64,000 bases of DNA from Lewinellaceae bacterium (GCA_024644235.1 JAHELJ010000022.1:1-64000); one strand, 5' to 3'. Counted from the stretch's first letter, positions 26,741 to 36,918 are shown. The notes: generated from the sequence alone by a model not told the origin. Numbers and translations: made by a program.

Positions 26741-27868
26741 ATGAGCAAATCAAACATCTCTTTTCTTCTTGCACTTTTGATCCTTTTATCTTGCCAAACG
26801 CCAGAGGAAGTGCATAAAATTCCTGTTTATGCCTGGATGGGTGGACCAGGAGAGTCAACCGATGAAGAGTTGATAATAAAATTCTCCGATCTGAAGGAAA
26901 AAGGATTGGATGGGTTGATGTACAATGGTGGACAAGATCCAGCAACCTACAAACGTGTCGGAAAACTAGTTAAAGATGCCGGAATGGAATTTCATGCTTG
27001 GATCCCAACAATGGTCCAGAAGAAAACTCCAGAAATCCAGGCAGAATGGTATGGCGTGAATGGAAAAGGTGAAAGTGCTCTCGACAAGCCTGCCTATGTT
27101 GATTACTATACATTTCTCTGTCCGAATCATCAAGGCGTATACGATTTTCTCGCTGGGATGTATACGGCTGTCGCCGAGGTAGAGGAAGTGGATGGCATCC
27201 ATCTGGATTATATTCGATTTCCGGATGTGATTCTGGCAAAAGGTCTTTGGGAGAAGTATGGTCTTGTTATGGATCGAGAATATCCAGAGTATGATTATTG
27301 TTATGGGACAAAATGTGTTGCTGATTTCAAAGCTCTAACGGGGATCGACATCACCACCGTTGATGACCCTTCCCAAGTAGAGTCATGGAAACAATTCAGA
27401 TACGATCTCATCACTCAGATGGTCAATCGGCTCTCTGATCAAATCCATAAGACCGGAAAAACTGTCACTGCGGCTGTTTTTCCCGGCCCTAATTCGATAG
27501 CAAAAAAGATCGTCCGTCAGGAATGGGATAAATGGAACATCGATGCCTTCTACCCCATGCACTACAACGATTTCTATTTAGAAGATCCCGAATGGATAAG
27601 TGAAGTAACAAAAGAGGGTATTGAAGCGACCGAAGGAAGGGTTCCGCTCTACAGTGGACTGTTCATTTGCCCAGAGCCAGAGAAAAGAGAAGTGGAAAAA
27701 GATCCCGAAAATCATGGACTCCTGCCAGAAGAAATGGGCATAGCCATCAGAGCTTCAATGGAAAACGGAGCAAATGGCATTTGTTTGTTTACTCCCGATC
27801 GCATGACCGATAGCCATTGGAAAGCTTTTAAGGAAGCTGTTCATTATGTGTATGAGGTGAGGAAGTGA
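26741..27868 (+). CDS. GHL10-like putative glycoside hydrolase lipoprotein
   Basis: 375 residues. The signal MSKSNISFLLALLILLSCQ ends in a lipobox Cys. The body is a TIM barrel like the GHL10/DUF4015 group: VYAWMGGPGES, FHAWIPTMV, the diagnostic VDGIHLDYIRFPD near residue 150, IDAFYPMHYNDFY, and a C-terminal GANGICLFTPD. Members act on cell-wall or other polysaccharides, with acidic residues of the HLDYIRFPD strand and later strands as candidate catalysts. It stands alone, upstream of the TonB receptor. Confidence 0.83.
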   Translation: MSKSNISFLLALLILLSCQTPEEVHKIPVYAWMGGPGESTDEELIIKFSDLKEKGLDGLMYNGGQDPATYKRVGKLVKDAGMEFHAWIPTMVQKKTPEIQAEWYGVNGKGESALDKPAYVDYYTFLCPNHQGVYDFLAGMYTAVAEVEEVDGIHLDYIRFPDVILAKGLWEKYGLVMDREYPEYDYCYGTKCVADFKALTGIDITTVDDPSQVESWKQFRYDLITQMVNRLSDQIHKTGKTVTAAVFPGPNSIAKKIVRQEWDKWNIDAFYPMHYNDFYLEDPEWISEVTKEGIEATEGRVPLYSGLFICPEPEKREVEKDPENHGLLPEEMGIAIRASMENGANGICLFTPDRMTDSHWKAFKEAVHYVYEVRK

Positions 27869-27988
27869 TTAGGGGGTGGGAGAATTCTATTCCTTTTGTT
27901 TTGATATTCGATCAGGAATAACAAATAAAACGGTCGTTTCGCGTTACAAATTCATATCAGCATCGCTGAAGCCAATCGTTCGATACAA

Positions 27989-27996
27989 TACCTTTG
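27989..27996 (+). promoter_or_regulatory. Possible -7 element upstream of the TonB receptor
   Basis: TACCTTTG matches the Bacteroidota -7 consensus TAnnTTTG exactly. A -33 TTG element at the right distance is not evident. Transcription from here would start near 28001. Confidence 0.35.
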
Positions 27997-28090
27997 TCTG
28001 TAAGCTTCCTTTCCAATGAGAAGTACTCATCAGAGTGGTGCTGTCATTGAGAAGAAGCTATCTTGTGGCTCCGATAATAATACCTTCGTA

Positions 28091-30964
28091 ATGCCTAAAT
28101 TTTTGTGGTTAGTTCGAAATATCGCCCAACTTACCCTGTATCTGTTGGTCTCCTATTCTGTGGATGCCCAACATGACCTGGTTGGCAGAGTTCTGGACAT
28201 TGATGACAAAGCCATCGAAGGAGCCAGGGTGGAGATCATCGAGTTAAATCGATTCGAGGTAACAGACACCTCTGGTCAATTCACTTTTAAGGACCTCCCG
28301 GATAGGAACTATACGCTAAGGTTTTCATCCCTGGGTCGGGAAACAATTATCAGAGAACTGAATATTGGTGGAAGCGATCTTGTTCTGGATCAACCGGTAG
28401 TCTTAAAACTGGATCCACTTGATTTGAGTGGTGTCATCGTAACGGGCAATTTTAATGAAGCATCCAAATTGGAATCTTCTATCGCCGTGAGCTCGCTGTC
28501 AAGCGAGGAGATGAGAAACAGAGCTTCAAAAGGTACTGCCAGCCTCTTGCAAGCTGTGCCTGGCACGTTTGCGGACGCGTCTACCGGAGAGGTATTTACT
28601 CGGGTATTCTCACGCGGAATCTCGATTTCTGCCGAGGACGACCTCGGTTGGTTTTATGTTTCGCTCCAGGAAGATGGACTACCGGTAACTGCCACACAAC
28701 ATACTTTTTACGGGCCTGATTTCTTTCACCGTATAGACCACACGGTCAGGCGGCTGGAAGCTGTCAGGGGTGGATCTGCCGCGGTGTTGAACAATAACTC
28801 ACCAGGTGGAATTTTTAATTTCATCAGCAAAGTGGGAGATCCGCTTGAGACCGAAGGAGAAGTACTATTGTCGACCATTATTTATGGCAAAAGCAGGACG
28901 CAAATGAGGATCGATGGAAATCTCGGAGGCCCTCTTTCAACAAATGGCTGGCAATATAATCTAGGTGGATTTTATCGCCACGACGAGGGGGCAAGAGTTG
29001 TCGACATTAATTGGAATCGGGGTGGACAGGTAAAGTTAAATGTGGTGAAGGCTACCAAGTCAGGTTATCTGAAGTTTTATGGCAAGTATCTGAATGATCA
29101 GGTAAATCGTTGGACAGGGGTAGCAGCGGTCGATTGGGATAGCCCGCGAGCAACATTTGGTCAAGATTTTGGTACGACAGCCCTTATGTTCCCGTCACTA
29201 GCTGGCAGAATTGCTGATGGCAGAAGGGCCGCGGATAATCCGGATGCGAGCTTTGAGTTCAATCCGGATAACGGGATTCGTACCAGGGATTTTGCAATGG
29301 GTGCTGACTTTTCCACCGCAATAGGAAGCGGATGGGTTGTCCGAAATAATCTGAAATTCAGTGCTAAGAAAGCTGATTGGCAGTCATCGATTGGCAATCA
29401 ACCCCTGGGCTTAGAACAAATAATACCTTATGTTTTGAATGGTATTTCAGCCGACTTTAGCGTGCTGCCGATCGGTCAGATTGTCTTTCGTGAGGCCAGA
29501 AATCCCAATCAAATACTGGCCCGGGTCAATAATCAGGGTATTCTTGGTCCATTTTCCGGACAACCACCATCGTTCGAATATTTGGAGGGTAGCCTACCCA
29601 ATGATGCCTTGATGGGAATAGCACCTTGGAAGAAAGAAGATGACGTGACCGAAGTGATGGATCAGTTGACTTTACAAAAGCGGTTTAATAATCACTCCCT
29701 GACTACAGGTATCTATTTTGCCTATTCAGATGTCGAAACGTTTACCTCGGGTAGTTTTGCCTACGCAACCTACGAACCAAATCCGAGAATGCTTAAAGTC
29801 ACTCTCGAGAATCCGGGAGAACCCGTAGTCCATCTCTCCGATGATTACGGATTATCCAATTATGGTGGACTGTTTTACAATCATGGATCCGCCAAGGTTC
29901 GGCAATCTGCAATATTCATCAACGACGTCTGGAAACTAAATGATCAATTCACGGCTGACGCTGGGTTACGCTTTGAGTTTAGCCACCACGAGGGATCAAA
30001 GGATAGATTTGCACCAGTTTCTTCGGATCTGGATAATCGTCCTGAAACTGCATATAATAATTCCACACTTGTAGCTACTGGTGAGGCGGATGATTTTGAT
30101 TTCAACTACGAATATCTGTCCTGGTCTCTTGGCCTAAATTACAGATTGAGCACATCCACCGGTCTATTTGCACGGGTGACCTCTGGTCATAAGGCTCCTG
30201 AATTGAATTATTATTTCAACAATTTTTCCAATCTACCGATACCAGAGGCAGGTAACACCCAAGACATTTTCCAGATCGAATCGGGTTGGAAATTGTACTC
30301 AGAAAATGTTTCTCTATTTGCCACGGCTTTCTGGAGCCGCCTGGACAATGTGAGTTTCTCAGAGTTTGTCTTTGATGAAAATACCGGTACTTTATTTTTC
30401 ACTCCTGCTCAACTGAATCAGACGACAACTTATGGTTTGGAGTTAGAAAGTGTTTTTTTGCCTGTGCGTCACTGGCAGATTCGATTGCAAGCTACTTTGC
30501 AACGTCCGGAGGCAAGCCAATTTACCGTGTATGATGCGAATGGAACAGCGGATAATACAGATGATCAGATTGTAGATTATTCCGGCAATGTTCTGCCTCA
30601 CAATCCAGAAATCTGGTTTGAATTGTCACCTGGATACCAAGCGGAGAAGTTCGATGCTTTTTTCACCTGGCGATTCATGGGTAGCAGGCAAGCGAACATT
30701 AGCAATGCTTTTGTGCTGCCATCCTTTAGTGTGTTTAGCACCGGTTTGGAGATAGATCCGAGCCCTGAGTGGAGTTTATCATTAATCGTCAATAATTTAT
30801 TTGATGGTGAGGGCCTCATGAATTTCTTCGGACCGAATGAATTTGGCAGCAATTCCAATGAGGCGACTCCTGAATATATTGCAGAGAATCCCAATGGCTC
30901 ATTTGTCGTTTTCCCCATCGTCCCCCGAAGTATAAATGTAGGTGTCAAATACCGTTTTTTGTAG
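28091..30964 (+). CDS. TonB-dependent receptor with N-terminal carboxypeptidase-regulatory-like domain
   Basis: About 957 residues from ATG 28091, which opens directly on a signal (LWLVRNIAQLTLYLLVSYSVDAQ); an ATG at 28016 would add 25 residues. Residues ~28-110 form a CarboxypepD_reg-like domain (GRVLDIDDKAIEGARVEII). The plug domain follows (ASLLQAVPGTF, RRLEAVRGGSAAV, NNNSPGGIFNF), then a 22-strand-type barrel ending SINVGVKYRFL with the aromatic C-terminal residue. It imports large ligands such as siderophores or glycans using TonB energy. No SusD-like gene follows, so it is not a standard PUL pair; a siderophore or cofactor ligand is as likely as a glycan. Confidence 0.92.
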   Translation: MPKFLWLVRNIAQLTLYLLVSYSVDAQHDLVGRVLDIDDKAIEGARVEIIELNRFEVTDTSGQFTFKDLPDRNYTLRFSSLGRETIIRELNIGGSDLVLDQPVVLKLDPLDLSGVIVTGNFNEASKLESSIAVSSLSSEEMRNRASKGTASLLQAVPGTFADASTGEVFTRVFSRGISISAEDDLGWFYVSLQEDGLPVTATQHTFYGPDFFHRIDHTVRRLEAVRGGSAAVLNNNSPGGIFNFISKVGDPLETEGEVLLSTIIYGKSRTQMRIDGNLGGPLSTNGWQYNLGGFYRHDEGARVVDINWNRGGQVKLNVVKATKSGYLKFYGKYLNDQVNRWTGVAAVDWDSPRATFGQDFGTTALMFPSLAGRIADGRRAADNPDASFEFNPDNGIRTRDFAMGADFSTAIGSGWVVRNNLKFSAKKADWQSSIGNQPLGLEQIIPYVLNGISADFSVLPIGQIVFREARNPNQILARVNNQGILGPFSGQPPSFEYLEGSLPNDALMGIAPWKKEDDVTEVMDQLTLQKRFNNHSLTTGIYFAYSDVETFTSGSFAYATYEPNPRMLKVTLENPGEPVVHLSDDYGLSNYGGLFYNHGSAKVRQSAIFINDVWKLNDQFTADAGLRFEFSHHEGSKDRFAPVSSDLDNRPETAYNNSTLVATGEADDFDFNYEYLSWSLGLNYRLSTSTGLFARVTSGHKAPELNYYFNNFSNLPIPEAGNTQDIFQIESGWKLYSENVSLFATAFWSRLDNVSFSEFVFDENTGTLFFTPAQLNQTTTYGLELESVFLPVRHWQIRLQATLQRPEASQFTVYDANGTADNTDDQIVDYSGNVLPHNPEIWFELSPGYQAEKFDAFFTWRFMGSRQANISNAFVLPSFSVFSTGLEIDPSPEWSLSLIVNNLFDGEGLMNFFGPNEFGSNSNEATPEYIAENPNGSFVVFPIVPRSINVGVKYRFL

Positions 30965-31089
30965 GTCGTAATAATATTTGTTTGGATCTTTTGCTTCTTA
31001 GAGAATCCCCAATAAATATTTGTCGGGTAATACCTAGGATACATCGAAGTAAAGAACAGAATTGTTCCTAATGGATTATTATACACTAT

Positions 31090-31512
31090 ATGAATACTTC
31101 AAAGTTTATAGCAAGAATTCTAGGTTTAAGTTTTTTAGCTGGAGGTCTCGGATATATGGTCTCTAGTCACCATTATCGAAAGATTTTTGAAGGCTTCTCA
31201 GAACCTTCCGTAAGTACTTTTTTATTTAGCATAGGATTGATTGTTGCTGGTATGGCCATTGTGAAGTATCATAATATATGGCAGGGCAACTGGAGAATAT
31301 GGATAACCTTATACGGCTGGTTATGTTTGGTAAAAGGCACATTATTTTTGATTTTTCCTAATTTTCTTTCCAACTATATTCATCTAATAGAAGAAGTGCC
31401 GGATGATTATTTCTTAGGAGCTGGTATTGTAAACATGCTGATTGGTCTCATGTTTGGATACTTTGGATTTTTCCATGATGGATTAAAGAATACCAAGGAA
31501 GTGGTGATTTAG
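31090..31512 (+). CDS. Small integral membrane protein, 140 residues
   Basis: Four predicted helices: ILGLSFLAGGLGYMV, TFLFSIGLIVAGMAIV, WITLYGWLCLVKGTLFLIF and GAGIVNMLIGLMFGYFGFF. Both ends appear cytosolic, and the C-terminus is short and charged (HDGLKNTKEVVI). I recognise no named family. The gene is more AT-rich than its neighbours. It starts 126 bases after the TonB receptor gene and is probably a separate unit. Confidence 0.65.
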   Translation: MNTSKFIARILGLSFLAGGLGYMVSSHHYRKIFEGFSEPSVSTFLFSIGLIVAGMAIVKYHNIWQGNWRIWITLYGWLCLVKGTLFLIFPNFLSNYIHLIEEVPDDYFLGAGIVNMLIGLMFGYFGFFHDGLKNTKEVVI

Positions 31513-31621
31513 ACGTACCCAAAAAGTAGAAGTCTGATAATACTTTATTTATTAGGATCTGACGAAAACTATATTGGTTAAACAATCCATTGTTTCGGGT
31601 AACACTTCATCATTTTTGCTA

Positions 31622-31639
31622 AACAACCATTCGGTTGTT
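31622..31639. promoter_or_regulatory. Perfect 7-bp palindrome upstream of the RraA-like gene
   Basis: AACAACC ATTC GGTTGTT at 31622-31639 is a perfect inverted repeat about 90 bases before the next start. No T-tract follows, so an operator is as likely as a hairpin. Confidence 0.3.
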
Positions 31640-31727
31640 GGCTCTTGATACAAGACTGGCTGGAATAGACTCATTTTGTTAGAAAGGAGTCATTAGGTAT
31701 CTTGCTTAGTACACATCTTCCAGGTAT

Positions 31728-32438
31728 ATGCCACTATCTTCTGCTGAGTTAGATATTCTGAGACAACACGATACTCCCACGGTGAGTAACGTCATCGAGC
31801 TATTCCAGGTACGGCCCTGGACAGAAGGGTATATGGACAAGCGAATAAAAGCTCGCTTTCCTGAAATGCCTCCGATGGTGGGTTATGCATCGACCGCTAC
31901 TTTCCGGTGCGCCACACCGAAAGGGCCGGATAGCTATGGCAGTCTCGATAAGCATGTGGAAGCCTTTAAGGAATTGCCAGGGCCGGCTGTGGTCGTTTTT
32001 GAAGACCTGGACGAGCCCGTTGTCGGAGCTACATTTGGCGAAATTATGTGTTCTGCCTACAAGGCATTTGGTGCCCAGGGACTCATCACCAGCGGAGCCG
32101 GTCGTGACCTGGATCAGGTGCGTGCACTGAACTTTCCTGTTTTTACAAATGAGATCATATGCTCTCATGGATACAGTCAAATACCTTCCATACATGTCCC
32201 TGTCAACGTAGGCGGATTGACTGTAAAACCTGGTGCTTTGTTGCATGGCGATCTAAATGGAGTGGTACTTATTCCCGACGCTATTGCCAGAGAAGTGGCA
32301 CTTGCCTGTGAATTGTTCGTAAATGCCGAAGCTGTCGTTCTCGATTACCTGAAAGGGGAAGAGATTACCCCGAAAGGTTTGTCTGAAGCGCAAAAGGAGT
32401 GCCGTCGTCTGCTGGATAAAATAGCAGGAAAGAAATAA
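31728..32438 (+). CDS. RraA family protein (class II aldolase/HMG-aldolase-like fold)
   Basis: 236 residues. The family blocks are present: ILRQHDTPTVSNVIELF, PGPAVVVFEDLDEP, FGEIMCSAYKAFGAQGLITS, GAGRDLDQVRALNFPVFTNE, and HGDLNGVVLIP with the metal-binding GDxxGV-type segment. Known members are regulators of RNase E or 4-hydroxy-4-methyl-2-oxoglutarate-type aldolases; outside Proteobacteria the enzyme role is more likely. Nearby genes encode an NTF2-like and a DHDPS-like protein, both compatible with 2-oxoacid/aldol chemistry, which is inference. Confidence 0.88.
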   Translation: MPLSSAELDILRQHDTPTVSNVIELFQVRPWTEGYMDKRIKARFPEMPPMVGYASTATFRCATPKGPDSYGSLDKHVEAFKELPGPAVVVFEDLDEPVVGATFGEIMCSAYKAFGAQGLITSGAGRDLDQVRALNFPVFTNEIICSHGYSQIPSIHVPVNVGGLTVKPGALLHGDLNGVVLIPDAIAREVALACELFVNAEAVVLDYLKGEEITPKGLSEAQKECRRLLDKIAGKK

Positions 32439-32717
32439 GGAAGGATTCGGAAATCACGCAGATAAAAGGTCTCGCACATTAATAAGACTGCATTCTTACT
32501 ATGTCGATTCGAAGCTACAAGAAACGGGTGTTTAATGTAAAGCTGCATTTTGGAAGAAACCCCTCCATCGATAATTGATTGTCTCCGAAAACAAAAGTTT
32601 TGTGAGACTCTCCTACTTCTGTCCCATCGCCATTTGCAAGAATGTATTTAAGAGCTCAAATTATTCAGACGACAATTCGCTATCTTACTGGTATCTGCAA
32701 ATCAAAAAAGAAATACC

Positions 32718-33146
32718 ATGAAACGTTGGATGACAGTAATGTTGCTGTTCTTATTGGGTATGTCTGTCACTACGATTGTTCAGGCAAACGATGAAGACGA
32801 TGTCAAAGCGGCTGTAATGGCTATATATGAAGCACTCAATAACGGCGATGCAGCAGCAGTGAACAAACTAATAGGAGATGAGCTAAGTACATTCGCAGCT
32901 GGTGGTGGCCTACTTACATGGTCTTCGGGACCAATCGAAAACTTACCGAAGTACAGCTTCCAGATCCAGCATCTTGAAGTGAAGGTTTACGGCAGCACTG
33001 CCGTGGCTACCTATTACCGTACAGGAACAGGAGAATCTCTTCCGGGTACATACCGTATTTCAATGGTTCTAAACAAACAAGGGGGCCAATGGAAACAGGT
33101 GCATCGGCATGACTCTCCATTAGGGCTTCCTGGATCGTCTCAGTAG
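32718..33146 (+). CDS. Secreted NTF2-like (SnoaL/DUF4440) protein
   Basis: 142 residues with a Sec signal (VMLLFLLGMSVTTIVQA). The mature part shows a cone-shaped NTF2-like fold: DDVKAAVMAIYEALNNGDAA, LEVKVYGSTAVATYYRTG, and a closing WKQVHRHDSPLG. Such proteins are small binding or isomerase-like domains with varied ligands. It sits between the RraA-like and DHDPS-like genes in the same direction but with ~280-base gaps, so co-transcription is unsure. Confidence 0.82.
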   Translation: MKRWMTVMLLFLLGMSVTTIVQANDEDDVKAAVMAIYEALNNGDAAAVNKLIGDELSTFAAGGGLLTWSSGPIENLPKYSFQIQHLEVKVYGSTAVATYYRTGTGESLPGTYRISMVLNKQGGQWKQVHRHDSPLGLPGSSQ

Positions 33147-33434
33147 AAATCTCGATCATGGTTTTACTTTGCTGTCTTGGACTTTGAACCCTCGACGTGA
33201 TCTTGTCGAACAGAACAGAAGGGTTTTGATGTTACTTTACAACTCAGTCACGAAGATTGGTTTTTGGATCACTTCCACAATTACAGGAGAATGTGATTCT
33301 AATTCCCGGAGCCAAATATAGTATCTACTGTACCAGGTGGAAGATCGAATGTGGATCGTAAAAACCTCCATGAAAAAAAATCTAGCTACTACCGGAATGT
33401 TTACTGCCATTGATCTAAAAATCAATTTGTACTT

Positions 33435-34436
33435 ATGAACCGAAAACAATTTATTCTCTCGATGGGAGCTGGAATATTCACTTTATTGCCAGACCAAGCT
33501 TCTTCAACTAGATCAGCCCAACAGTCAGACCAATCCAAAGGGCAGGTGATCCCCCGAAAAGCTATAATCCCTGCTGCCCTCACCTCGATAGATAAAGACG
33601 GTAATATCGACTTTCTCGATTTCAAACGACACATTAGTTCCTTAGCAGATATTGAGGGCGTATCCGCGATTATGGTAAACGGAGGATCGGGGCATGACAA
33701 AACACTAACCCGGGAGGAACGCCGAAAGTTACTTGGCGAGGCGTTGGCAGCAGTAGATAACAAGGTGCCCATTCTGGCTGCAGTAAGGGAATCCGAATCA
33801 ATTCCGAACCTGGCACCATTGGCTAAAGATGCGCAGTTGGAAGGTGCCCAGGCCATGACGATTATGCCTCCTTCCAATGAGCAAGGCTTTTCGTGGGACT
33901 TTGCCCGCAGGCGGTTCGAAGAGGCGTGTACTGCGAGTAATTTGCCGGTGGTCATTTATCAAAGCCGGTATGAAACGGAAATATTGGTTCAGTTGGTAAG
34001 CTCATTTCCAGTGGTTGGCGTCAAAGAAGGCAGCAGAGACCCCTTGACTTTTGAGAGAAACCTTCGGGCATTGCGGGATCTGAAAAGGAATATTGCAGTC
34101 TGGTCTACCCACAGTAAGTGGCTACTTGCCGATTTGGCTATCGGTGCCGACGGGATTTTGTCCGGCATGGGAAGTGTCGCCGCTGATCTTCACGTGGCCC
34201 TTGCCGAAGCCGTCGACCGCTCAGATTTAGTGGCGGCGAGAAGAATCAGTGATCGGATCTTTCCTTTAGTGGAGGCTTTTTATCGCCCTGGTCAGGATGC
34301 CCATATACGCATGAAATATGCGCTCAAGAAGCTCGGCCGCCAAAAGCATGATTTCGTTCGGCCTCCATTGCGGCCCATTGACGCTGATGAACGTATGAAA
34401 ATAGACCAGGCTTTGGTGGAGAGTGGACTTTTATGA
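33435..34436 (+). CDS. Dihydrodipicolinate synthase (DHDPS)-family lyase, exported
   Basis: 333 residues. A leader MNRKQFILSMGAGIFTLLP resembles a weak Tat/Sec signal, unusual for this cytosolic family. The (beta/alpha)8 fold has KRHISSLADIEGVSAIMVNG, LTREERRKLLGEALAAVDNK, and the Schiff-base Lys197 in VVGVKEGSRD. The usual Tyr lies in VVIYQSRYE near residue 175. Members cleave or form 2-oxo acid aldols; the substrate is unknown. A 5'-truncated second copy lies at 37660-38385. Confidence 0.87.
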   Translation: MNRKQFILSMGAGIFTLLPDQASSTRSAQQSDQSKGQVIPRKAIIPAALTSIDKDGNIDFLDFKRHISSLADIEGVSAIMVNGGSGHDKTLTREERRKLLGEALAAVDNKVPILAAVRESESIPNLAPLAKDAQLEGAQAMTIMPPSNEQGFSWDFARRRFEEACTASNLPVVIYQSRYETEILVQLVSSFPVVGVKEGSRDPLTFERNLRALRDLKRNIAVWSTHSKWLLADLAIGADGILSGMGSVAADLHVALAEAVDRSDLVAARRISDRIFPLVEAFYRPGQDAHIRMKYALKKLGRQKHDFVRPPLRPIDADERMKIDQALVESGLL

Positions 34437-34820
34437 AGACTGCTTGTCTATTTTATTACTGTACAGTAGATAGACGAAGGCCGAGCTCAACAAGGCGATG
34501 GACAGCCCGAAGAAGGGCTCCCTAGTCCGAGGGCGTGAATGGTATTGATCCTCATTTTCGCAGATCAACTGGTGATGAATAGTACTTATTCCAAAGTACA
34601 AATGGGCTTATCATCAATTTATGGCTAACCTCATCTTAATCAATAAATGAGAGAAAGGGACATCAAGTTTATTGGTGAAGAAGTGATTTGCCTATATGCC
34701 GGGGGGAGTCACGAAAGGGATTTGCACCAAACAGATGCATCTCATGTAAGCCATTGAGTAACATCATTGAATCTTGCACGGAAGAGGTGCTTACTTGATG
34801 ATCAATTCTTATACCAAATT
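34437..34820. other. Gap without a supported gene
   Basis: It contains a weak hairpin GCCCGAAGAAGGGC near 34503 and the leader of the next gene; nothing else was recognised. Confidence 0.4.
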
Positions 34821-36386
34821 TTGAAACAGCCAACCGCAATCGTGTCATTATTCCTCTTATTGTTGTTAGTAGTGACGTTGTCCTGCAATCAACAAATCTT
34901 GTTGACGAAAGAGGTATATGAGATTGTCGATCCATTTTCCGAAGATGCAATAGTGCCAGGAAAGTATCTGAAACTTCATCTGCGCAACGGGTATCTGGCA
35001 GTCATTAAGAATTGGGAGATCGATGAGGAAAACCAAAAGATTATCGGAGTTGGTCACTATTTCAACCGTCGACGCGAGCAAATAACACCGAGTAATCAAA
35101 ATATTGAAACAAAATTTGAAGACTGCGTCTTAGTTGAATCCAACCAATATCCCAATCAGAATTTTATTTCTCCAGCTTTGATGGCAGTGACAACTTTCAC
35201 AGGAATTATAACCCTCCCTTGCATTGCCGATCCTAAATCATGCTTCGGATCCTGTCCTACCTTTTATTTGCAGGAAGGCGACACGATTACTCCCCAAGTG
35301 GAAGCATTTTCATCAAGTATCACCAAAGCCTTGGAAGCTACCGATATTGATCGTTTATCAATCACCGAAGGTGACGGAAATGGCGTTTTTCGTATCACTG
35401 TAAAAAACGAGGCACATGAAACTCACTATATCAGAAGTGTTGAACTATTAGCAGTGCCCAAAGTCGAGAACTCTTTCACCCATCATGGGGATGACTTCTT
35501 TTATCGGATCGATAAGATTAATCCTCCAATTTCCGTGGATGGCAAGAAAGACAGTGTATTGCAACTTTTCCAAAATCAGGACCAATGGGAATACTTTTCT
35601 GAAAGTGATCCAAATGATCTTACTGCAAAAGAAAGCAAAGTCATTCACTTTGATTTAAGTGAGGGTAACTCATCAGGAATATTAATCACAAAACGACAAT
35701 CCCTGATGACAACATACCTGTTTTACCAATCATTGGCATATATGGGAAGAAGAGTGGGTAATATCATGGCCGCCTATGAAAGAGCATCACCTTGGGTTCG
35801 CAAAGCGCAATCCACGATTTATGATATTCTCGGTGGCATTGAAGTTGAGGTTCTCATTAATGACCGATGGATCAAAGTTGGTAGCATAAATGAACAGGGG
35901 CCGATCGCAAGCGACACCCATCTTATTCCAATTAATAGGGATGCTTCTTTTTCACAGGTAAAACTCACTATGTCCAAAGGTCTTTGGCGAATTGATCAGG
36001 TGGCTGTTTGTAATATTTCTGAAAGAAAGCTGGAACCACTGGTTCTGGAACCGGTGAGCGTGACCGATCGAGGCACTAAAGATGAAGGTCTTTCTAAAAT
36101 TTTGGTTGATCCGGATAGCTGGTTGGTCACCAACCCTGGGGCTTCACACACATTAGAATTTGAACTGCCTAAGGGGGAGCAGTTTGATCTATTTCTCAGG
36201 AGCAAGGGATACTATACGGAATGGATTCGAAGCGAATGGTTGAAAGAAGAGAACCTGGAAATGACAAAGTTGATACTGACTAATCCGAAGAAATGGCTCC
36301 GTATTATGGCACCGAAGTATAAGCTAGTTGAAGGCGAAATGGAAGATCTTTTTTGGTCAAGTAAATACAACAGACATGAGTACTAA
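34821..36386 (+). CDS. Hypothetical lipoprotein, about 521 residues
   Basis: A TTG start at 34821 gives an ideal lipoprotein signal (MKQPTAIVSLFLLLLLVVTLSC); the earlier TTG at 34767 only adds 18 uncharacteristic residues. The body includes IADPKSCFGSCPTFYLQEGD, with a CX3C pair, and long beta-rich stretches; the C-terminus is MEDLFWSSKYNRHEY. The SCFGSCPTFY segment recurs in unnamed large Bacteroidota lipoproteins as far as I recall. No enzyme motif is visible. The next gene's start overlaps its stop by 11 bases, so both are coupled. Confidence 0.75.
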   Translation: MKQPTAIVSLFLLLLLVVTLSCNQQILLTKEVYEIVDPFSEDAIVPGKYLKLHLRNGYLAVIKNWEIDEENQKIIGVGHYFNRRREQITPSNQNIETKFEDCVLVESNQYPNQNFISPALMAVTTFTGIITLPCIADPKSCFGSCPTFYLQEGDTITPQVEAFSSSITKALEATDIDRLSITEGDGNGVFRITVKNEAHETHYIRSVELLAVPKVENSFTHHGDDFFYRIDKINPPISVDGKKDSVLQLFQNQDQWEYFSESDPNDLTAKESKVIHFDLSEGNSSGILITKRQSLMTTYLFYQSLAYMGRRVGNIMAAYERASPWVRKAQSTIYDILGGIEVEVLINDRWIKVGSINEQGPIASDTHLIPINRDASFSQVKLTMSKGLWRIDQVAVCNISERKLEPLVLEPVSVTDRGTKDEGLSKILVDPDSWLVTNPGASHTLEFELPKGEQFDLFLRSKGYYTEWIRSEWLKEENLEMTKLILTNPKKWLRIMAPKYKLVEGEMEDLFWSSKYNRHEY

Positions 36387-36918
36387 TTGGGCAGGGGTAC
36401 TACTAGTTTTATTCTGGTACATGATGATGGGATGTGCTATAGATGCCTACAAGGCGTCTTTGATCCCGAAATCAAAACATGCTGCTTTAACGAACGTACA
36501 TGGTGCATTTATTGAAATTGAAACTGTCCAAAGTTGGTTGAACGGAGAAATTATTGCTGTTCACCATGATACACTTTTCGTGTTAGGTGAAACAAAACTC
36601 CAAAAGGTCCCATTTGAGGATATTCAAAGATTTGATATCACGCTAACCAGACCGAAAACTGGCACCTATCTGCTCTTGGGAAGTCTTTCCGTTTTGCCGC
36701 CAGTTGTTGGAGTTGTTGCTCATAGTGACTATTCAGCTGAGTTCGGCACTATTGCTGGATTTAATGCAATTCTAAGCACTATCGCAGTGGCAGTGGAATC
36801 TGGAAGGAAATCACATATTGTTTCTTATCCTGAGGATATATCAGATATCTCTTTAGTCACCAAATATGCCAGGTTTCCATTTGGCATACCGCTTGAAATG
36901 GAATTTACCGCTCTATAA
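36376..36918 (+). CDS. Hypothetical lipoprotein, 180 residues
   Basis: ATG 36376 yields a lipoprotein signal (VLLVLFWYMMMGC); the ATG at 36328 lies inside the previous gene and adds 16 residues of no value. The mature part has the pattern LNGEIIAVHHDTLFVLGETK followed by VPFEDIQRFDIT, then a hydrophobic Gly/Pro-rich segment (YLLLGSLSVLPPVVGVVA). This arrangement is common in small Bacteroidota lipoproteins and is like that at 22702. It overlaps the previous gene by 11 bases and is translated with it; a function in the same envelope complex is likely. Confidence 0.72.
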   Translation: MSTNWAGVLLVLFWYMMMGCAIDAYKASLIPKSKHAALTNVHGAFIEIETVQSWLNGEIIAVHHDTLFVLGETKLQKVPFEDIQRFDITLTRPKTGTYLLLGSLSVLPPVVGVVAHSDYSAEFGTIAGFNAILSTIAVAVESGRKSHIVSYPEDISDISLVTKYARFPFGIPLEMEFTAL

